From positions 1-64,000 of the forward strand of contig CAKKQC010000021.1 in assembly GCA_919901855.1 (NCBI GenBank): a DNA stretch of 64,000 nt. The letters run 5' to 3'. The notes beneath the pieces are model-generated. The model worked only from the letters and a program-made list of their open reading frames with translations. It was not told where the DNA came from and searched no databases. Both the position numbers and the translations under genes were made by a program. The first letter of the stretch is position 1, and each line of letters opens with the position of its first letter. This document shows, in pieces, positions 48,142 to 57,555 of this stretch. The stretch comes from a bacterium (lineage in GTDB: Bacteria > Oederibacteriota > CAKKQC01).

Positions 48142-49297
48142 CCCAGCGCGCCTCCGCGCCGGCCGTATTGAGACGCCCGCCTCGGCGGCCGAGGCGGCCC
48201 AGGTGCTCAAGGCCGCGGCCGGGGCGGGTCAAACCGTGCTCGCGTGCGGCGGGGGGTGCTTCCTCGACTGCGGGACGCCCCTGCACGCGCCCGATGTCCT
48301 CCTGCGGACGACGGCGCTGGCGAGGACGGTCTTCCACGAGCCGAAGGAGCTCGTGGTCCGGGTCCAGGCCGGCATGACCCTCGCCGCGCTCCAGTCCCTG
48401 CTGGCGACGGCGGGGCAGGAGGTGCCGTGGGACTTTCCCTGGCCCGAACGCCAGACGGTGGGCGGACTACTGGCGAGGGGGCTGGCGGGGCCGCGCCGGC
48501 TCGGAGCCGGGATGCCGCGCGACCACGTCCTCGGCATCGAAGCCGTCCTGGCGGACGGGTCCGTGGTCCGGCCCGGCGGACGCGTCGTCAAGAACGTCGC
48601 GGGCTACGATCTCACGCGGCTCTTCGTGGGCTCGGGGGGGCGCCTCGGGATTCTCACCGAGGCCACGTTGCGGGTGACGCCCCTGCCCGAGGACGCGTTC
48701 GCGGCGACGGCCGCGTTCGGGTCGCCCGCGGCGGCGGCCGGCGCGGTGGCGGCCGTGCTCGGGGCCGGGCTGTATCCGTCATTCGTCGAGCTCAAGGGCC
48801 GGTGGGGCGAGTACACGGTCGCGGCGGGGATCGAAGGCCTGCGCGAGAGCGTCGCCGCCGGGCGCGAGGCGCTCCTCGGGGTCCTCCGGGGCGGCGGCCA
48901 GGTGACGGAGCTGCGCGGGGCCTCGGTCCGGGTCTTCCTCGCGGACTGGACCAGGGGACCGTGGGAGCGCCCGGGGTTCGTGGCGCGGGTCAGCGTGCCG
49001 AGGAGCCGGCTGGGCGCCGTCCTCGAAGCGGTCGAGGGGCCCCTCGTGGCGAACGCCGGAAACGGCGTGATCCGCGTCGCGCCGGGCCGCGAGCTGGCGC
49101 CGGTGGAGGCCAAGGACCTCCTGGGGCGCCTGCACGTTCTGGCGGTGGGACTCGGGGGCTGGGCCGCGCAGGAACGGGGCTGCCTCGTGGGCCCGGCCGC
49201 CGAGCCGGGCCTGTCCGCGGGCACGCGCGCCCTGGCCGAGCGCGTCCGGCTGGACCTCGACCCCGGCGGGTGCCTGGGCGGGGGACGTAGAGCGTGA
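48131..49297 (+). CDS. glcE: Glycolate oxidase subunit GlcE
   Basis: This 388-residue second FAD-binding subunit is homologous to GlcD but lacks its C-terminal half. It shows VLACGGGCFLDCGTPL, LQSLLATAGQEVPWDFPW, GGRVVKNVAGYDLTRLFVGSGGRLGILTEATLRV and the later ANAGNGVIRV. The ATG lies inside the end of glcD. It is needed with GlcD and GlcF for glycolate oxidation in known systems. Confidence 0.9.
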   Translation: MPVDPARLRAGRIETPASAAEAAQVLKAAAGAGQTVLACGGGCFLDCGTPLHAPDVLLRTTALARTVFHEPKELVVRVQAGMTLAALQSLLATAGQEVPWDFPWPERQTVGGLLARGLAGPRRLGAGMPRDHVLGIEAVLADGSVVRPGGRVVKNVAGYDLTRLFVGSGGRLGILTEATLRVTPLPEDAFAATAAFGSPAAAAGAVAAVLGAGLYPSFVELKGRWGEYTVAAGIEGLRESVAAGREALLGVLRGGGQVTELRGASVRVFLADWTRGPWERPGFVARVSVPRSRLGAVLEAVEGPLVANAGNGVIRVAPGRELAPVEAKDLLGRLHVLAVGLGGWAAQERGCLVGPAAEPGLSAGTRALAERVRLDLDPGGCLGGGRRA

Positions 49298-49310
49298 GGC
49301 GATCAGCCGT

Positions 49311-50633
49311 ATGAGCGCGTCACGGCGAATCGTGGACGCCGCCCGGCTGCGGGCCTGCATCCATTGCGGGTTCTGCCTGACGACGTGCCCGACCTACGCC
49401 CTGCGCGGAGAGGAGCCGGATTCGCCGCGCGGGCGCATCTACTTCATCCGCGCGATGCAGGAGGGCCGGGCCGATCCGACGCCCCGCCTCGTCCTGCACC
49501 TCGACCGGTGTCTCACCTGTTTCGCGTGCGAGACGGCGTGTCCGTCGGGCGTCCGGTACCGGGACCTCATCGAGGACACCCGCGCCTGGCTCGTGCAGGG
49601 AGGGGTGGGGCATCCCGCGATCCCGACCGCGGCGACGCGGGATTGGATATGGAGGTGGTTCTTCCGCAACATCCTGCCGAGCGCGCGCTCGCTCCGGCTC
49701 ATGCTGACCCCGCTCTGGGTCGCGGAACGGCTCGGGCTGCGGAACGCCGCACTCCGGCTCGCCCGCTACGCGCCGGTTCCGTGGATGCGCCGGTCGACGG
49801 CGCTCCTTCCCGCGCGCATTCCCGCGCCGTTCGGGGGCGGCCTGGCCGGGGTCCTGCCCGCCCGGGGCGAGCGGCGCATGCGCGTGGGGTTCATCCTCGG
49901 CTGCGTGATGGAAGGTTTCTTCCCCGATCTCAACCGGCTCATGATCGAGATACTGCGGGAACTCGGGGCCGAGGTCGTCGTCCCCCGCGCCCAGACCTGC
50001 TGCGGCGCGCTCGCCGTGCACGAGGGCGAGCGGGATCTGGCGGAGCGGCTCGCCCGGCGCATGATCCGGACCTTCGCGGGGCACGCCCTGGACACCATCG
50101 TCGCGAATGCGGGCGGGTGCGGCGCGACCCTCAAGGACTACGGACGCCTCCTCCCGGACGACCCCGCCGCGGCCGGGTTCGCGGCGAAGGTGCGCGACTT
50201 CAGCGAGGTGGCGGCGGCGCTGCTCCCCGGGCGGCCCCCGACGCACGAGGTCAAGCTCACGGTGGCATACCAGTCGGCGTGCCACCTCGGGCACGCGCAG
50301 AAGATCCACGCCGAACCGCGGGCGCTCCTCCGGGCCATCCCCGGGATCACGCTGGTCGAGCTGCCCGAGCAGGAGCTCTGCTGCGGCAGCGCGGGGGTCT
50401 ACAACATCCTCGAGCCTGCGTTTGCCGGCGAACTGGGGGCCCGCAAGGCCGCCCACGCGGCGCGGTTGGGCGCGGACGCGGTCGTGACCGCGAATCCCGG
50501 GTGCTACCTTCAGATGCAGGCGTCGCTCCGGGGCCTGGCCCACGCCCCGCGCCTCCTGCACCTCTCCGAGCTCCTCGCCCTTGGCTATGGGCTCGGCCCG
50601 GTGCAAGTCCCCGCGTCGAAGGGATATAATTAG
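49311..50633 (+). CDS. glcF: Glycolate oxidase iron-sulfur subunit GlcF
   Basis: This 440-residue protein has two N-terminal 4Fe-4S motifs (CIHCGFCLTTCP and CLTCFACETACPSG) and two CCG domains (TCCGALAVHEGE and LCCGSAGVYNI), the architecture of GlcF/LutA-like electron carriers. It hands electrons from GlcDE to the membrane quinone pool. Its stop codon overlaps the -10 box of the downstream tig gene. Confidence 0.92.
   Translation: MSASRRIVDAARLRACIHCGFCLTTCPTYALRGEEPDSPRGRIYFIRAMQEGRADPTPRLVLHLDRCLTCFACETACPSGVRYRDLIEDTRAWLVQGGVGHPAIPTAATRDWIWRWFFRNILPSARSLRLMLTPLWVAERLGLRNAALRLARYAPVPWMRRSTALLPARIPAPFGGGLAGVLPARGERRMRVGFILGCVMEGFFPDLNRLMIEILRELGAEVVVPRAQTCCGALAVHEGERDLAERLARRMIRTFAGHALDTIVANAGGCGATLKDYGRLLPDDPAAAGFAAKVRDFSEVAAALLPGRPPTHEVKLTVAYQSACHLGHAQKIHAEPRALLRAIPGITLVELPEQELCCGSAGVYNILEPAFAGELGARKAAHAARLGADAVVTANPGCYLQMQASLRGLAHAPRLLHLSELLALGYGLGPVQVPASKGYN
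50625..50630 (+). promoter_or_regulatory. -10 hexamer TATAAT, leaderless start for tig
   Basis: A perfect TATAAT ends 8 nt before the tig ATG at 50639 and lies just before the glcF stop codon (50631-50633). No Shine-Dalgarno is present. Confidence 0.55.
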
Positions 50634-50638
50634 CGCCT

Positions 50639-51925
50639 ATGAAATACAGCCGGACCGAGGAGCAATCCTGCAAGCAGGTTTTCCGCGTCGAGCTCGACGG
50701 GCACGAGTGGAGCCACGCCCGGGAGTGGGCCACCCGGGGGGTCGCCGAGCAGGCACACCTGCCGGGGTTCCGCAAGGGCAAGGTGCCGCCCCAGGTTCTG
50801 GAAGGGAAGTTCGGCAAGCAGATCGAGGAGGAGGCGCTCGAGCACGCGATCGGGCACGCGGCGCGCACCGTCCTCGAGGAGACGAAGCTGGAGCCGGTCG
50901 TGAACCCCTCGGTGTCGAACGTCCAGCGCTCCGAGCAGGGCATGGTCTTCCTGCTCACGATCGAGCTCGCGCCGCAGATCGTCCTGGGCTCCTACACGGG
51001 CCTCTCGTTCGTTCGCGAAACCGTCGAGATCCGGCCCGAGGACATCGATGCCGTCGTCGAGAGCCTGCGGCGCCGGTATGCCACGTACGCGGCCGCGGAG
51101 CGCCCCGCCCGGTGGGGAGACCTCGCCGTGATCGACTACGAGGGCACCGTGGACGGCCAGCCGTTCGAGGGTGGGTCCGTCAAGGACGTCGTCGTGTTCA
51201 TCGGATCGGGCGAGGCCATGCGGGATCTCGAGCAGGCGCTCGTCGGCCGGTCGGCGGGGGACGCGTTCCTGATGGACCTCGAGTACCCGAAGGACCACGC
51301 GAACGCGGCGGTGGCCGGCAAGACGGCGAAGCTGGCGGTATCCCTCAAGGAGGTCAAGGTGGGCAAGCCACCCGACCTCGGCGAGGACTTCGCCAGGACC
51401 GTGGGCGGGTTCGCGTCGATGGAGGTCCTGCGCGCCGAGATCCGGTCGAAGCTCGCGGCCGAGAAGGAACACGAGATCCGGGAGCGGCTCAAGGCGACCG
51501 TCGTGGACCGCCTGCTCCGGTTCGCGCCCGCGCAGGTGGCGCCGAGCCTGGTCGAGGAGGAGACCCGGATGATGGCCGTGCGGGGGGCCGAACAGCTCGC
51601 GCGCGGCGGGGTCCAACGCCTCGACCAGCTCAGGACGAACCCGGACGGCTTCAAGAACATGTTCAAGCCGGCGGCAATCCGCGCGGTGCGCGAAGCGTTT
51701 GTATTGGAGGCGATCGCCCGCAAGGAGGCGATCGAGGTGTCCGACGAGGAGCTCGACCGGGAGATCCGGAAGGGCGACCGGGAGGGTGAGATCACGGACG
51801 CGACGGTGGCGACGCTCAAGCGGGACGGGCGGTGGGATCGCCTGCGGGCGCGGCTCCGCCAGGACCGGACGCTGGATTTCGTCATCGGGGCCGCGAACGT
51901 CACGGAACGCGCGATCTGCCTGTGA
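50639..51925 (+). CDS. tig: Trigger factor
   Basis: This 428-residue ribosome-associated chaperone has the ribosome-binding signature [10 protein letters not shown] at residues 41-50, a PPIase (FKBP-like) middle domain ([23 protein letters not shown]) and the helical C-terminal domain. The linkers are normal. It heads a tig-clpP-lon proteostasis operon. An intergenic gap of about 90 nt before clpP contains no obvious terminator. Confidence 0.94.
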   Translation: MKYSRTEEQSCKQVFRVELDGHEWSHAREWATRGVAEQAHLPGFRKGKVPPQVLEGKFGKQIEEEALEHAIGHAARTVLEETKLEPVVNPSVSNVQRSEQGMVFLLTIELAPQIVLGSYTGLSFVRETVEIRPEDIDAVVESLRRRYATYAAAERPARWGDLAVIDYEGTVDGQPFEGGSVKDVVVFIGSGEAMRDLEQALVGRSAGDAFLMDLEYPKDHANAAVAGKTAKLAVSLKEVKVGKPPDLGEDFARTVGGFASMEVLRAEIRSKLAAEKEHEIRERLKATVVDRLLRFAPAQVAPSLVEEETRMMAVRGAEQLARGGVQRLDQLRTNPDGFKNMFKPAAIRAVREAFVLEAIARKEAIEVSDEELDREIRKGDREGEITDATVATLKRDGRWDRLRARLRQDRTLDFVIGAANVTERAICL

Positions 51926-52017
51926 CGGGCCGGAGGGAACCCGGGGGATTCCGGGGTGGTTCAGAACAAAGCGAGGGGCATATGGCAGGAGAGTCGACGG
52001 CGAAGGAGGGCACGCTG

Positions 52018-52635
52018 ATGGGACTGATTCCGATGGTGGTGGAGCAGACGGGCCGGGGCGAGAGAGCGTACGACATTTATTCCCGGCTTCTGAAGGATCG
52101 CATCGTTTTCGTGGGCACGCCCGTGGACGATGACGTCGCTAACCTGATCGTGGCCCAGCTCCTGTTCCTGGACGGCGAGGATCCCGAGAAGCCGATCAAC
52201 CTTTACATCAACTCGCCGGGAGGCGTGGTGACGGCGGGGCTCGCGATCTACGACACCATCCAGTACGTCCGCGCGCCCGTCTCCACGATATGCGTCGGGC
52301 AGGCGGCGTCGATGGCGGCCCTCCTGCTGTGCGCCGGGACCAAGGGGCGGCGGTACGCGCTCCAGCATTCCCGGATCCTGATCCACCAGCCGCTCGGCGG
52401 CGTCCAGGGGCAGGCGACGGACATCGACATCCAGGCCCGCGAAATATTGAGAATGCGCGACCGGATCAACGAGATCTTCGTCCTGCACACGGGCCAGTCC
52501 ATGGAGAAAGTCCGCAAGGACACGGACCGGGACTTCTTCATGAGCGCGTCCGAGGCGCGCGAGTACGGGATCGTGGACGAGGTCTTCGTGCCGAAGAAGG
52601 TTCAGGCCCTCAACGCGGAGCCCCCGAAGGCCTGA
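52018..52635 (+). CDS. clpP: ATP-dependent Clp protease proteolytic subunit
   Basis: This 205-residue serine protease has the catalytic triad S98 ([12 protein letters not shown]), H123 ([13 protein letters not shown]) and D172 (TDRDFFMSA). The ATG at 52018 gives the canonical start [25 protein letters not shown] with GGAGGG (52005-52010) at good distance; an ATG at 51982 would add 12 residues. It sits between tig and lon. clpX, which usually follows clpP, is absent from this location, so its ATPase partner must be encoded elsewhere. Confidence 0.94.
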   Translation: MGLIPMVVEQTGRGERAYDIYSRLLKDRIVFVGTPVDDDVANLIVAQLLFLDGEDPEKPINLYINSPGGVVTAGLAIYDTIQYVRAPVSTICVGQAASMAALLLCAGTKGRRYALQHSRILIHQPLGGVQGQATDIDIQAREILRMRDRINEIFVLHTGQSMEKVRKDTDRDFFMSASEAREYGIVDEVFVPKKVQALNAEPPKA

Positions 52636-52647
52636 GGGAGACCCAAG

Positions 52648-55080
52648 ATGGTCGAAGAGAAACCGCCGCTCCAGCGGTACCCGCTGGTCCCCTTGAGGGA
52701 CGTGGTGGTGTTCCCCGCCATGATCGTGCCCCTGAATGTCGCGCGGCCGATCTCGATGAAAGCGGTCGAGTCGGCGATGAAGGGCGAGCCGAACCGGATC
52801 GTGCTCGTGGCCCAGCGGGATCCCGCCGTGGACGAGCCGGGGCCGCAGGACGTCTACGAGGTCGGGTGCGTCGCCGAGATCCTGAAGGTCCTGAAGTCGA
52901 CGGAGAAGGCCCTGCGCGTGGGCGCCGAGGGGCTCCACCGCGTCCGGCTCAAGCACTTCATCCTGCGCGACGGCTTCTACGAGGTCGAGGTGGAGCCGAT
53001 CGAGGACGCGCCGTCCGACGATCCCAAGCTGGCCGCGCTCTGGCGCGCGGTGCAGAAGCAGTTCGACGAGTACGCGAAGCTCTCGCGCCGGATCCCGCAG
53101 GAGGTCGTCTCGTCCGTGACCGGCCTGGACGCGCCGGGCAGGTTCACCTTTGCGGTCGCCACCTACATGCCGCTCAAGGTCGAGGAGCGCCAGCAGATCC
53201 TGGCAATGGAAACCGTGGACGGCCGGCTCGAGCGCCTCTCCACCGTCCTGGCGCGCGAGCTCGAGATCCTGGAGCTCGAGCGCAAGATCCAGAATCGCGT
53301 TCGCAAGCAGATGGAACGGTCCCAGCGCGAGTGGTACCTGTCCGAACAGATGAAGGCCATCCAGAAGGAGCTCGGGCACAAGGACGACACCGAGGAGGAG
53401 GCCGCGGAGCTGCGCCGGCGGATCAAGGAAGCGAAGATGTCGGAGGAGGCGGAGACGCGCGCGACCAAGGAGGTCGACCGCCTGCTCAAGATGTCCTCCG
53501 TTTCGGCCGAGGCCACGGTCGTGCGGACCTACGTGGACTGGCTCATCGGGGTGCCGTGGGCGATCCGGACGCCCGACCAGCTCGAGATCCGCGTGGCGGA
53601 GAAGATCCTCAACGACGACCACTACGGGCTCGGCAAGGTCAAGGAGCGCATTCTCGAATTCCTGGCCGTCCGCATCCTCCAGCTCCGCCAGAAGCAGGAG
53701 AAGGGCAAGAGCCCGATCCTCTGTTTCGTGGGGCCGCCGGGCGTCGGCAAGACCTCGTTGGGCATGTCCGTGGCGCGGGCGCTGGGCCGGAAGTTCGTGC
53801 GGGTGTCGCTGGGCGGCGTGCGCGACGAAGCCGAGATCAGGGGCCACCGGCGGACGTACATCGGCGCGTTGCCGGGCAAGATCATCCAGGGCATGCGGCG
53901 CGCCGGATCGAAGAATCCCGTGTTCCTGCTCGACGAGGTCGACAAGATGAGCACGGACTTCCGCGGCGATCCGTCGGCGGCCCTGCTCGAGGTCCTGGAC
54001 CCGGAGCAGAACAAGGCCTTCAACGACCACTACCTGGAGGTCGACTTCGACCTGTCCGAGGTCCTGTTCATCACGACGGCGAACACGCTGTACGGCATCC
54101 CGTACCCGTTGCAGGACCGGCTTGAGATCCTGCGCCTGCCGGGCTACCTGGACATCGAGAAGGAGAAGATCGCCCGCCAGTTCCTGCTCCCCAAGCAGCT
54201 GCGGGAGCACGGGTTCAAGTCCGACCAGGTGCGGATCTCGAAGCCCGGCTACGGCGTCATGCTGGACGAGTACACGAAGGAGGCGGGGGTGCGCAACCTC
54301 GAGCGCTCCATCGCCACGATCTGCCGCAAGGTGGCGCGCGAGCTGGTGGAGAAGAACGGCCGCGGACGGGGCGTCGTCGTCACCCCGCGGAACATCGGCA
54401 AGTACCTGGGCATTCCGCCGTTCCCGGCCGGGGAGAAGATGGGCCGGGACGAGGTCGGCGTGGCCACGGGGCTCGCGTGGACCGAGGTCGGGGGCGAGAC
54501 GCTATCGATCGAGTGCGCGCTCCTCAAGGGCCGCGGCGGGGTCCTCCTCACGGGCAAGCTGGGCGACGTCATGAAGGAATCCGCGCAGGCCGCGTTCACG
54601 TACGCGCGGTCGCGCGCCCAGAAGCTCGGGATTCCCGCCGACTTCAACAAGCGGCTCGACATCCACATCCACATCCCCGAGGGGGCCACTCCCAAGGACG
54701 GGCCTTCGGCCGGGATCACGATGGCGGTGGCGCTCATTTCGGCGCTGACCGGCCGGCCCGTGCACCGCAAGGTCGCGATGACGGGCGAGATCACGCTGCG
54801 TGGGAACGTCCTGCCGATCGGCGGCCTCAAGGAGAAGCTCCTGGCGGCGCACCGCGCGGGCTGCAAGACCGTCCTCATCCCCGAACGCAACGAGAAGGAC
54901 CTCGAGGACGTGCCCAAGGAGCTCAGGGACGTCCTCCGGATCGTGTCGGTCAAGCACATGGACGACGTGCTCGAGCACGCCCTGCACCCCGAGGACCGGA
55001 AGGCGAAGTCGGCGCGGCTGAAGATCGTGCCCCACCTCAAGCTCCCGGTCCCGGCCCCCCGCCCGCAAGCCTCCGCTTGA
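52648..55080 (+). CDS. lon: ATP-dependent protease Lon
   Basis: This 810-residue AAA+ protease has the LonN substrate domain ([18 protein letters not shown]), Walker [12 protein letters not shown], Walker [11 protein letters not shown], and a C-terminal protease domain. The catalytic dyad is S687 in [10 protein letters not shown] with the lysine (about K730) in [14 protein letters not shown]. It follows clpP by 12 nt. The stop codon lies in an 11-bp tandem duplication that leads into a perfect palindrome. Confidence 0.95.
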   Translation: MVEEKPPLQRYPLVPLRDVVVFPAMIVPLNVARPISMKAVESAMKGEPNRIVLVAQRDPAVDEPGPQDVYEVGCVAEILKVLKSTEKALRVGAEGLHRVRLKHFILRDGFYEVEVEPIEDAPSDDPKLAALWRAVQKQFDEYAKLSRRIPQEVVSSVTGLDAPGRFTFAVATYMPLKVEERQQILAMETVDGRLERLSTVLARELEILELERKIQNRVRKQMERSQREWYLSEQMKAIQKELGHKDDTEEEAAELRRRIKEAKMSEEAETRATKEVDRLLKMSSVSAEATVVRTYVDWLIGVPWAIRTPDQLEIRVAEKILNDDHYGLGKVKERILEFLAVRILQLRQKQEKGKSPILCFVGPPGVGKTSLGMSVARALGRKFVRVSLGGVRDEAEIRGHRRTYIGALPGKIIQGMRRAGSKNPVFLLDEVDKMSTDFRGDPSAALLEVLDPEQNKAFNDHYLEVDFDLSEVLFITTANTLYGIPYPLQDRLEILRLPGYLDIEKEKIARQFLLPKQLREHGFKSDQVRISKPGYGVMLDEYTKEAGVRNLERSIATICRKVARELVEKNGRGRGVVVTPRNIGKYLGIPPFPAGEKMGRDEVGVATGLAWTEVGGETLSIECALLKGRGGVLLTGKLGDVMKESAQAAFTYARSRAQKLGIPADFNKRLDIHIHIPEGATPKDGPSAGITMAVALISALTGRPVHRKVAMTGEITLRGNVLPIGGLKEKLLAAHRAGCKTVLIPERNEKDLEDVPKELRDVLRIVSVKHMDDVLEHALHPEDRKAKSARLKIVPHLKLPVPAPRPQASA

Positions 55081-55151
55081 GGGGACGTTGAGGGGACGTG
55101 CTTTAGATTTTAAGATTCTCGGAGAATCTTAAAATCTAAAGCACGTCCCCT
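55077..55151. repeat. Perfect palindrome of repeat family A with an adjacent 11-bp tandem repeat
   Basis: Two 30-nt arms, 55091-55120 and 55122-55151, are exact reverse complements around a single G. The right arm is identical to the one at the RAYT stop (1124-1153). Just before it, TTGAGGGGACG is repeated in tandem (55077-55087 and 55088-55098); the lon stop TGA lies in the first copy. The opposite-strand gene's stop codon (55150-55152) overlaps the right arm end. The element thus fills the whole space between two convergent genes and could act as a bidirectional terminator. Confidence 0.95.
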
Positions 55152-56427
55152 AGGTGCGGCCGCGCTCGTAGAGCTTGGCGTTCTGAATCGTGAGGCCGGC
55201 CTGGTTGGCGACGACGGAGAGAATCTGGGCCTCGGCGTGCGTGATGATGCCGTTCTGAAACCGCCGGTCCACGCCGATGACGCCGATCACCTGGCCGCGC
55301 GCCATCATGGGCGCGACGGCGAAGGGGTTGATCCCGAGCTTGATCGCGAGGTCCCGGTTGATGAGCGGGTGGTTGAGCGGATCCGTGACATTAAAGGTCT
55401 CCTTCTCCAGGGCGCAGATCGCCGTCAGACCCGCTTCGCGCTTTAGCTCGAAGTGCACGCGCATGTTCCCGTACGGCGGATCCGTGATCCTGGCGTTGAA
55501 GCGCTCGACCTTGAGGTCCAGCCCGTCCACTGTGTCGTTCATGAGGTACATGAGCGCGTGGTCGATGCCGAGGCGGTGGATGACGGTGTCCATGATCTGG
55601 ACCAGGACGTCGTCGAGGCGCGTCGTCGACTGGAGGCTGTTGCTCACCTCGTAGAGCATCGTGGCCTCGTTGGCGCGGCGCTGGAGCGTGCGCTCGTGCT
55701 CGTGAACGGTGCGGCTGAGCGCTCCGCTCACGAAGGCGATGAGGAAGTACATGACTCCGTTGAGCGTGATCATGGCGATCAGGTACGTGGGGGAGCGCAG
55801 GAGGTCCCGGTAGGCCTCGAAGTAGCGCTCGCTGGGGATCCATGCGTGGTACTGGAGCCACCCCACCGCGGCGAGCAGGACGGTGGAGGTGGCCGCGGCC
55901 TGGAGCGCGGCCCGGAACGACAGCAGAAGGCTGGCGGCGAGGATGGGGACCGTGAACAGGAAGGCGAACGGACTGCTGATGCCGCCGGTGGTGTAAACCA
56001 TGATCGCGAAGAGGAAGATGTCCATCCACACCTGCGCGTAGGCGATGGGACGCAGCGATGCACGGCGCTGGAGCATGAGCTGGTACGCTCCGTTGATCAC
56101 GAGCCCGATGCCGGCCAGCGTCCAGTTCGGCCAGAGGGAGACGAGGTAGGCGCCCAGGTTGTCGTGCTGCCGGGTGGGAGCGACGAGCTGAAGGCCCTCG
56201 ATGGCCAGCAGGTAGAGCGTGACGGGGACCAGGACGTCGACACCGTACCTGAGCCAGATGAGGAGCCTGATCTTGGCCACCATGTCGTCGGCCGGCCGCG
56301 CCGCGGCCTCCACCAGCCCGAGATCCGCGTGCGCGATCCGGGCCCGCGTCGAGGTCAGGAGGGCCGTCAGCTCGTCGATGGCGCGAAGCGCGGAGCGGAG
56401 AGCCAGGGTCTTCGAGCGTTCAATCAT
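55150..56427 (-). CDS. Membrane sensor with GAF domain and no output domain
   Basis: This 425-residue protein has a short N-terminal helix, then six or so transmembrane segments (about residues 50-240), a coiled-coil/HAMP-like region (HEHERTLQRRANEATMLYEVSNSLQST) and a GAF domain (~285-420: DDVLVQIMDTVIHRLG, then GQVIGVIGVDRRFQNG and AEAQILSVVANQAGLTIQNAKLYERG). This is the sensory half of a histidine kinase, GGDEF or SpoIIE-type protein. The usual output domain is missing; the reading frame ends exactly where the palindrome at 55091-55151 begins, so truncation by the element is plausible. Ligand unknown. Confidence 0.72.
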   Translation of the reverse strand: MIERSKTLALRSALRAIDELTALLTSTRARIAHADLGLVEAAARPADDMVAKIRLLIWLRYGVDVLVPVTLYLLAIEGLQLVAPTRQHDNLGAYLVSLWPNWTLAGIGLVINGAYQLMLQRRASLRPIAYAQVWMDIFLFAIMVYTTGGISSPFAFLFTVPILAASLLLSFRAALQAAATSTVLLAAVGWLQYHAWIPSERYFEAYRDLLRSPTYLIAMITLNGVMYFLIAFVSGALSRTVHEHERTLQRRANEATMLYEVSNSLQSTTRLDDVLVQIMDTVIHRLGIDHALMYLMNDTVDGLDLKVERFNARITDPPYGNMRVHFELKREAGLTAICALEKETFNVTDPLNHPLINRDLAIKLGINPFAVAPMMARGQVIGVIGVDRRFQNGIITHAEAQILSVVANQAGLTIQNAKLYERGRT

Positions 56428-56464
56428 TGGAGTGATTCATCTTCCGACCCCCGGTGGGGGGGTG

Positions 56465-57313
56465 TCAAGCCTCCGCTGCCGGATCGCCGCGATGGGTCTT
56501 GAGGTGATCCATGCACCATTCCTTCCCGTCGGGGCCGCACCGCTCGCACGCGCACCAGCGGAACTCGAGCGAGACGTCGTCCCGCTCGGTCCGGCCGCAT
56601 GACGCGCAGCGATGGATGGGCGATGCCGGGACGGATACGCCCGGGATGGCCGAGGCGGTCGCCCTCGGGAAGGGGACGGGCACCCCGTCGCGGCGCCGCA
56701 GGCCCATCCACCCCATGATCTCGGCACTGAAGAACAGGAGGTAGTTCGAGAACGCGACGAGGATGGCGAGGCGGTTCGCCATGCCGGACACCAGGAACGA
56801 CCACGCGAGTCCGGCGGCGCTGAGCCATCCAAGCCACTTGACCTTGACGGGCAGGATGAGGAACAGCAGGATCGGCATCTCGGGGAAGACGGTGGCGAAG
56901 GCGAGGAAGAGCGAGAGGTCGAGGAAGTCGGGCGTGGCCGGGCTCCCGTTGATGAGGAGGGCCGCCACCGCGGTCGCGCCACCCCCGATCGCGTAGTAGA
57001 GCGTGAACCGGAACGCCCCCCATGCCCCCTCGAGCGCCCGGCCGACGATCCACGTGAAGTAGAGCTGAAGCAGCACGCCCAGCCAGCCGCCGAAGAACCC
57101 GGGGAGGAGCTGGGGTGGGGTGAGGAGATACGTCACCAGCCGCCAGACCTCGCCGCGACCCACCGCGTCGGGGTCGAGGATCAGAAACGCCGGGTACTCG
57201 GGGTGCGCGAGCGCGACCACGAACGCGATCGCCCGGCCGGCGATCACGTAGGTGATGAGATCGGGAATACCCAGTCGGCCGAAGCGACGCTCCAGCCGGT
57301 CCAGCCAGCTCAT
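56465..57313 (-). CDS. Rhomboid-like membrane protein lacking the serine motif, with C-terminal cysteine cluster
   Basis: This 282-residue protein has about six transmembrane segments with the rhomboid-like WRLVTYLLTPP and a later YYAIGGGATAVAALLI. The GxSG catalytic serine motif of rhomboid proteases is not visible, so it is probably a proteolytically inactive rhomboid-superfamily member. The cytoplasmic C-terminus has a metal-binding-like cysteine set (CASCGRTERDDVSL, then CACERCGPDGKEWCMDHLKTH). It is co-directional with the GAF sensor (37 nt gap) and could be co-transcribed. tRNA-Tyr follows upstream on the same strand. Confidence 0.65.
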   Translation of the reverse strand: MSWLDRLERRFGRLGIPDLITYVIAGRAIAFVVALAHPEYPAFLILDPDAVGRGEVWRLVTYLLTPPQLLPGFFGGWLGVLLQLYFTWIVGRALEGAWGAFRFTLYYAIGGGATAVAALLINGSPATPDFLDLSLFLAFATVFPEMPILLFLILPVKVKWLGWLSAAGLAWSFLVSGMANRLAILVAFSNYLLFFSAEIMGWMGLRRRDGVPVPFPRATASAIPGVSVPASPIHRCASCGRTERDDVSLEFRWCACERCGPDGKEWCMDHLKTHRGDPAAEA

Positions 57314-57338
57314 GATGCCATAGGTATCGAGAAAACCA

Positions 57339-57423
57339 TGGGCAGGGGAGGATTTGAACCTCCGTAGGGCGTACGCCCGGCAGATTTACAGTCTGCTCCG
57401 ATTGGCCGCTCCGGCACCTACCC
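57339..57423 (-). tRNA. tRNA-Tyr (anticodon GTA)
   Basis: On the minus strand the acceptor arms GGGTAGG and CCTGCCC pair (one G-U). The anticodon loop CTGTAAA reads GTA, the long variable arm is typical of tyrosine tRNAs, and the T arm is GGAGG-TTCAAAT-CCTCC. The discriminator is A and CCA is not encoded. Confidence 0.96.
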
Positions 57424-57540
57424 GTTCGAGGGACTATTGTATCGCGCACGCGAGGTCGACGTCGAAGGGCCCCCGCGGCCCCGGCGTCTTCGACGCCGGG
57501 CCCGTCCGGGTCCGGGTTGGCGAGGGAGGGTGTGGTGTGC

Positions 57541-57546
57541 TAGCCT
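57541..57546 (+). promoter_or_regulatory. -10-like hexamer TAGCCT, leaderless start for the K+ channel
   Basis: TAGCCT ends 9 nt before the ATG at 57556, with no Shine-Dalgarno in between. Confidence 0.35.
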
Positions 57547-57555
57547 GCCTCAAGC

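Noticed and set aside
51982-52020. Upstream ATG of clpP as the start
   Set aside because: The internal ATG at 52018 gives the canonical ClpP N-terminus and has the better-placed GGAGGG.
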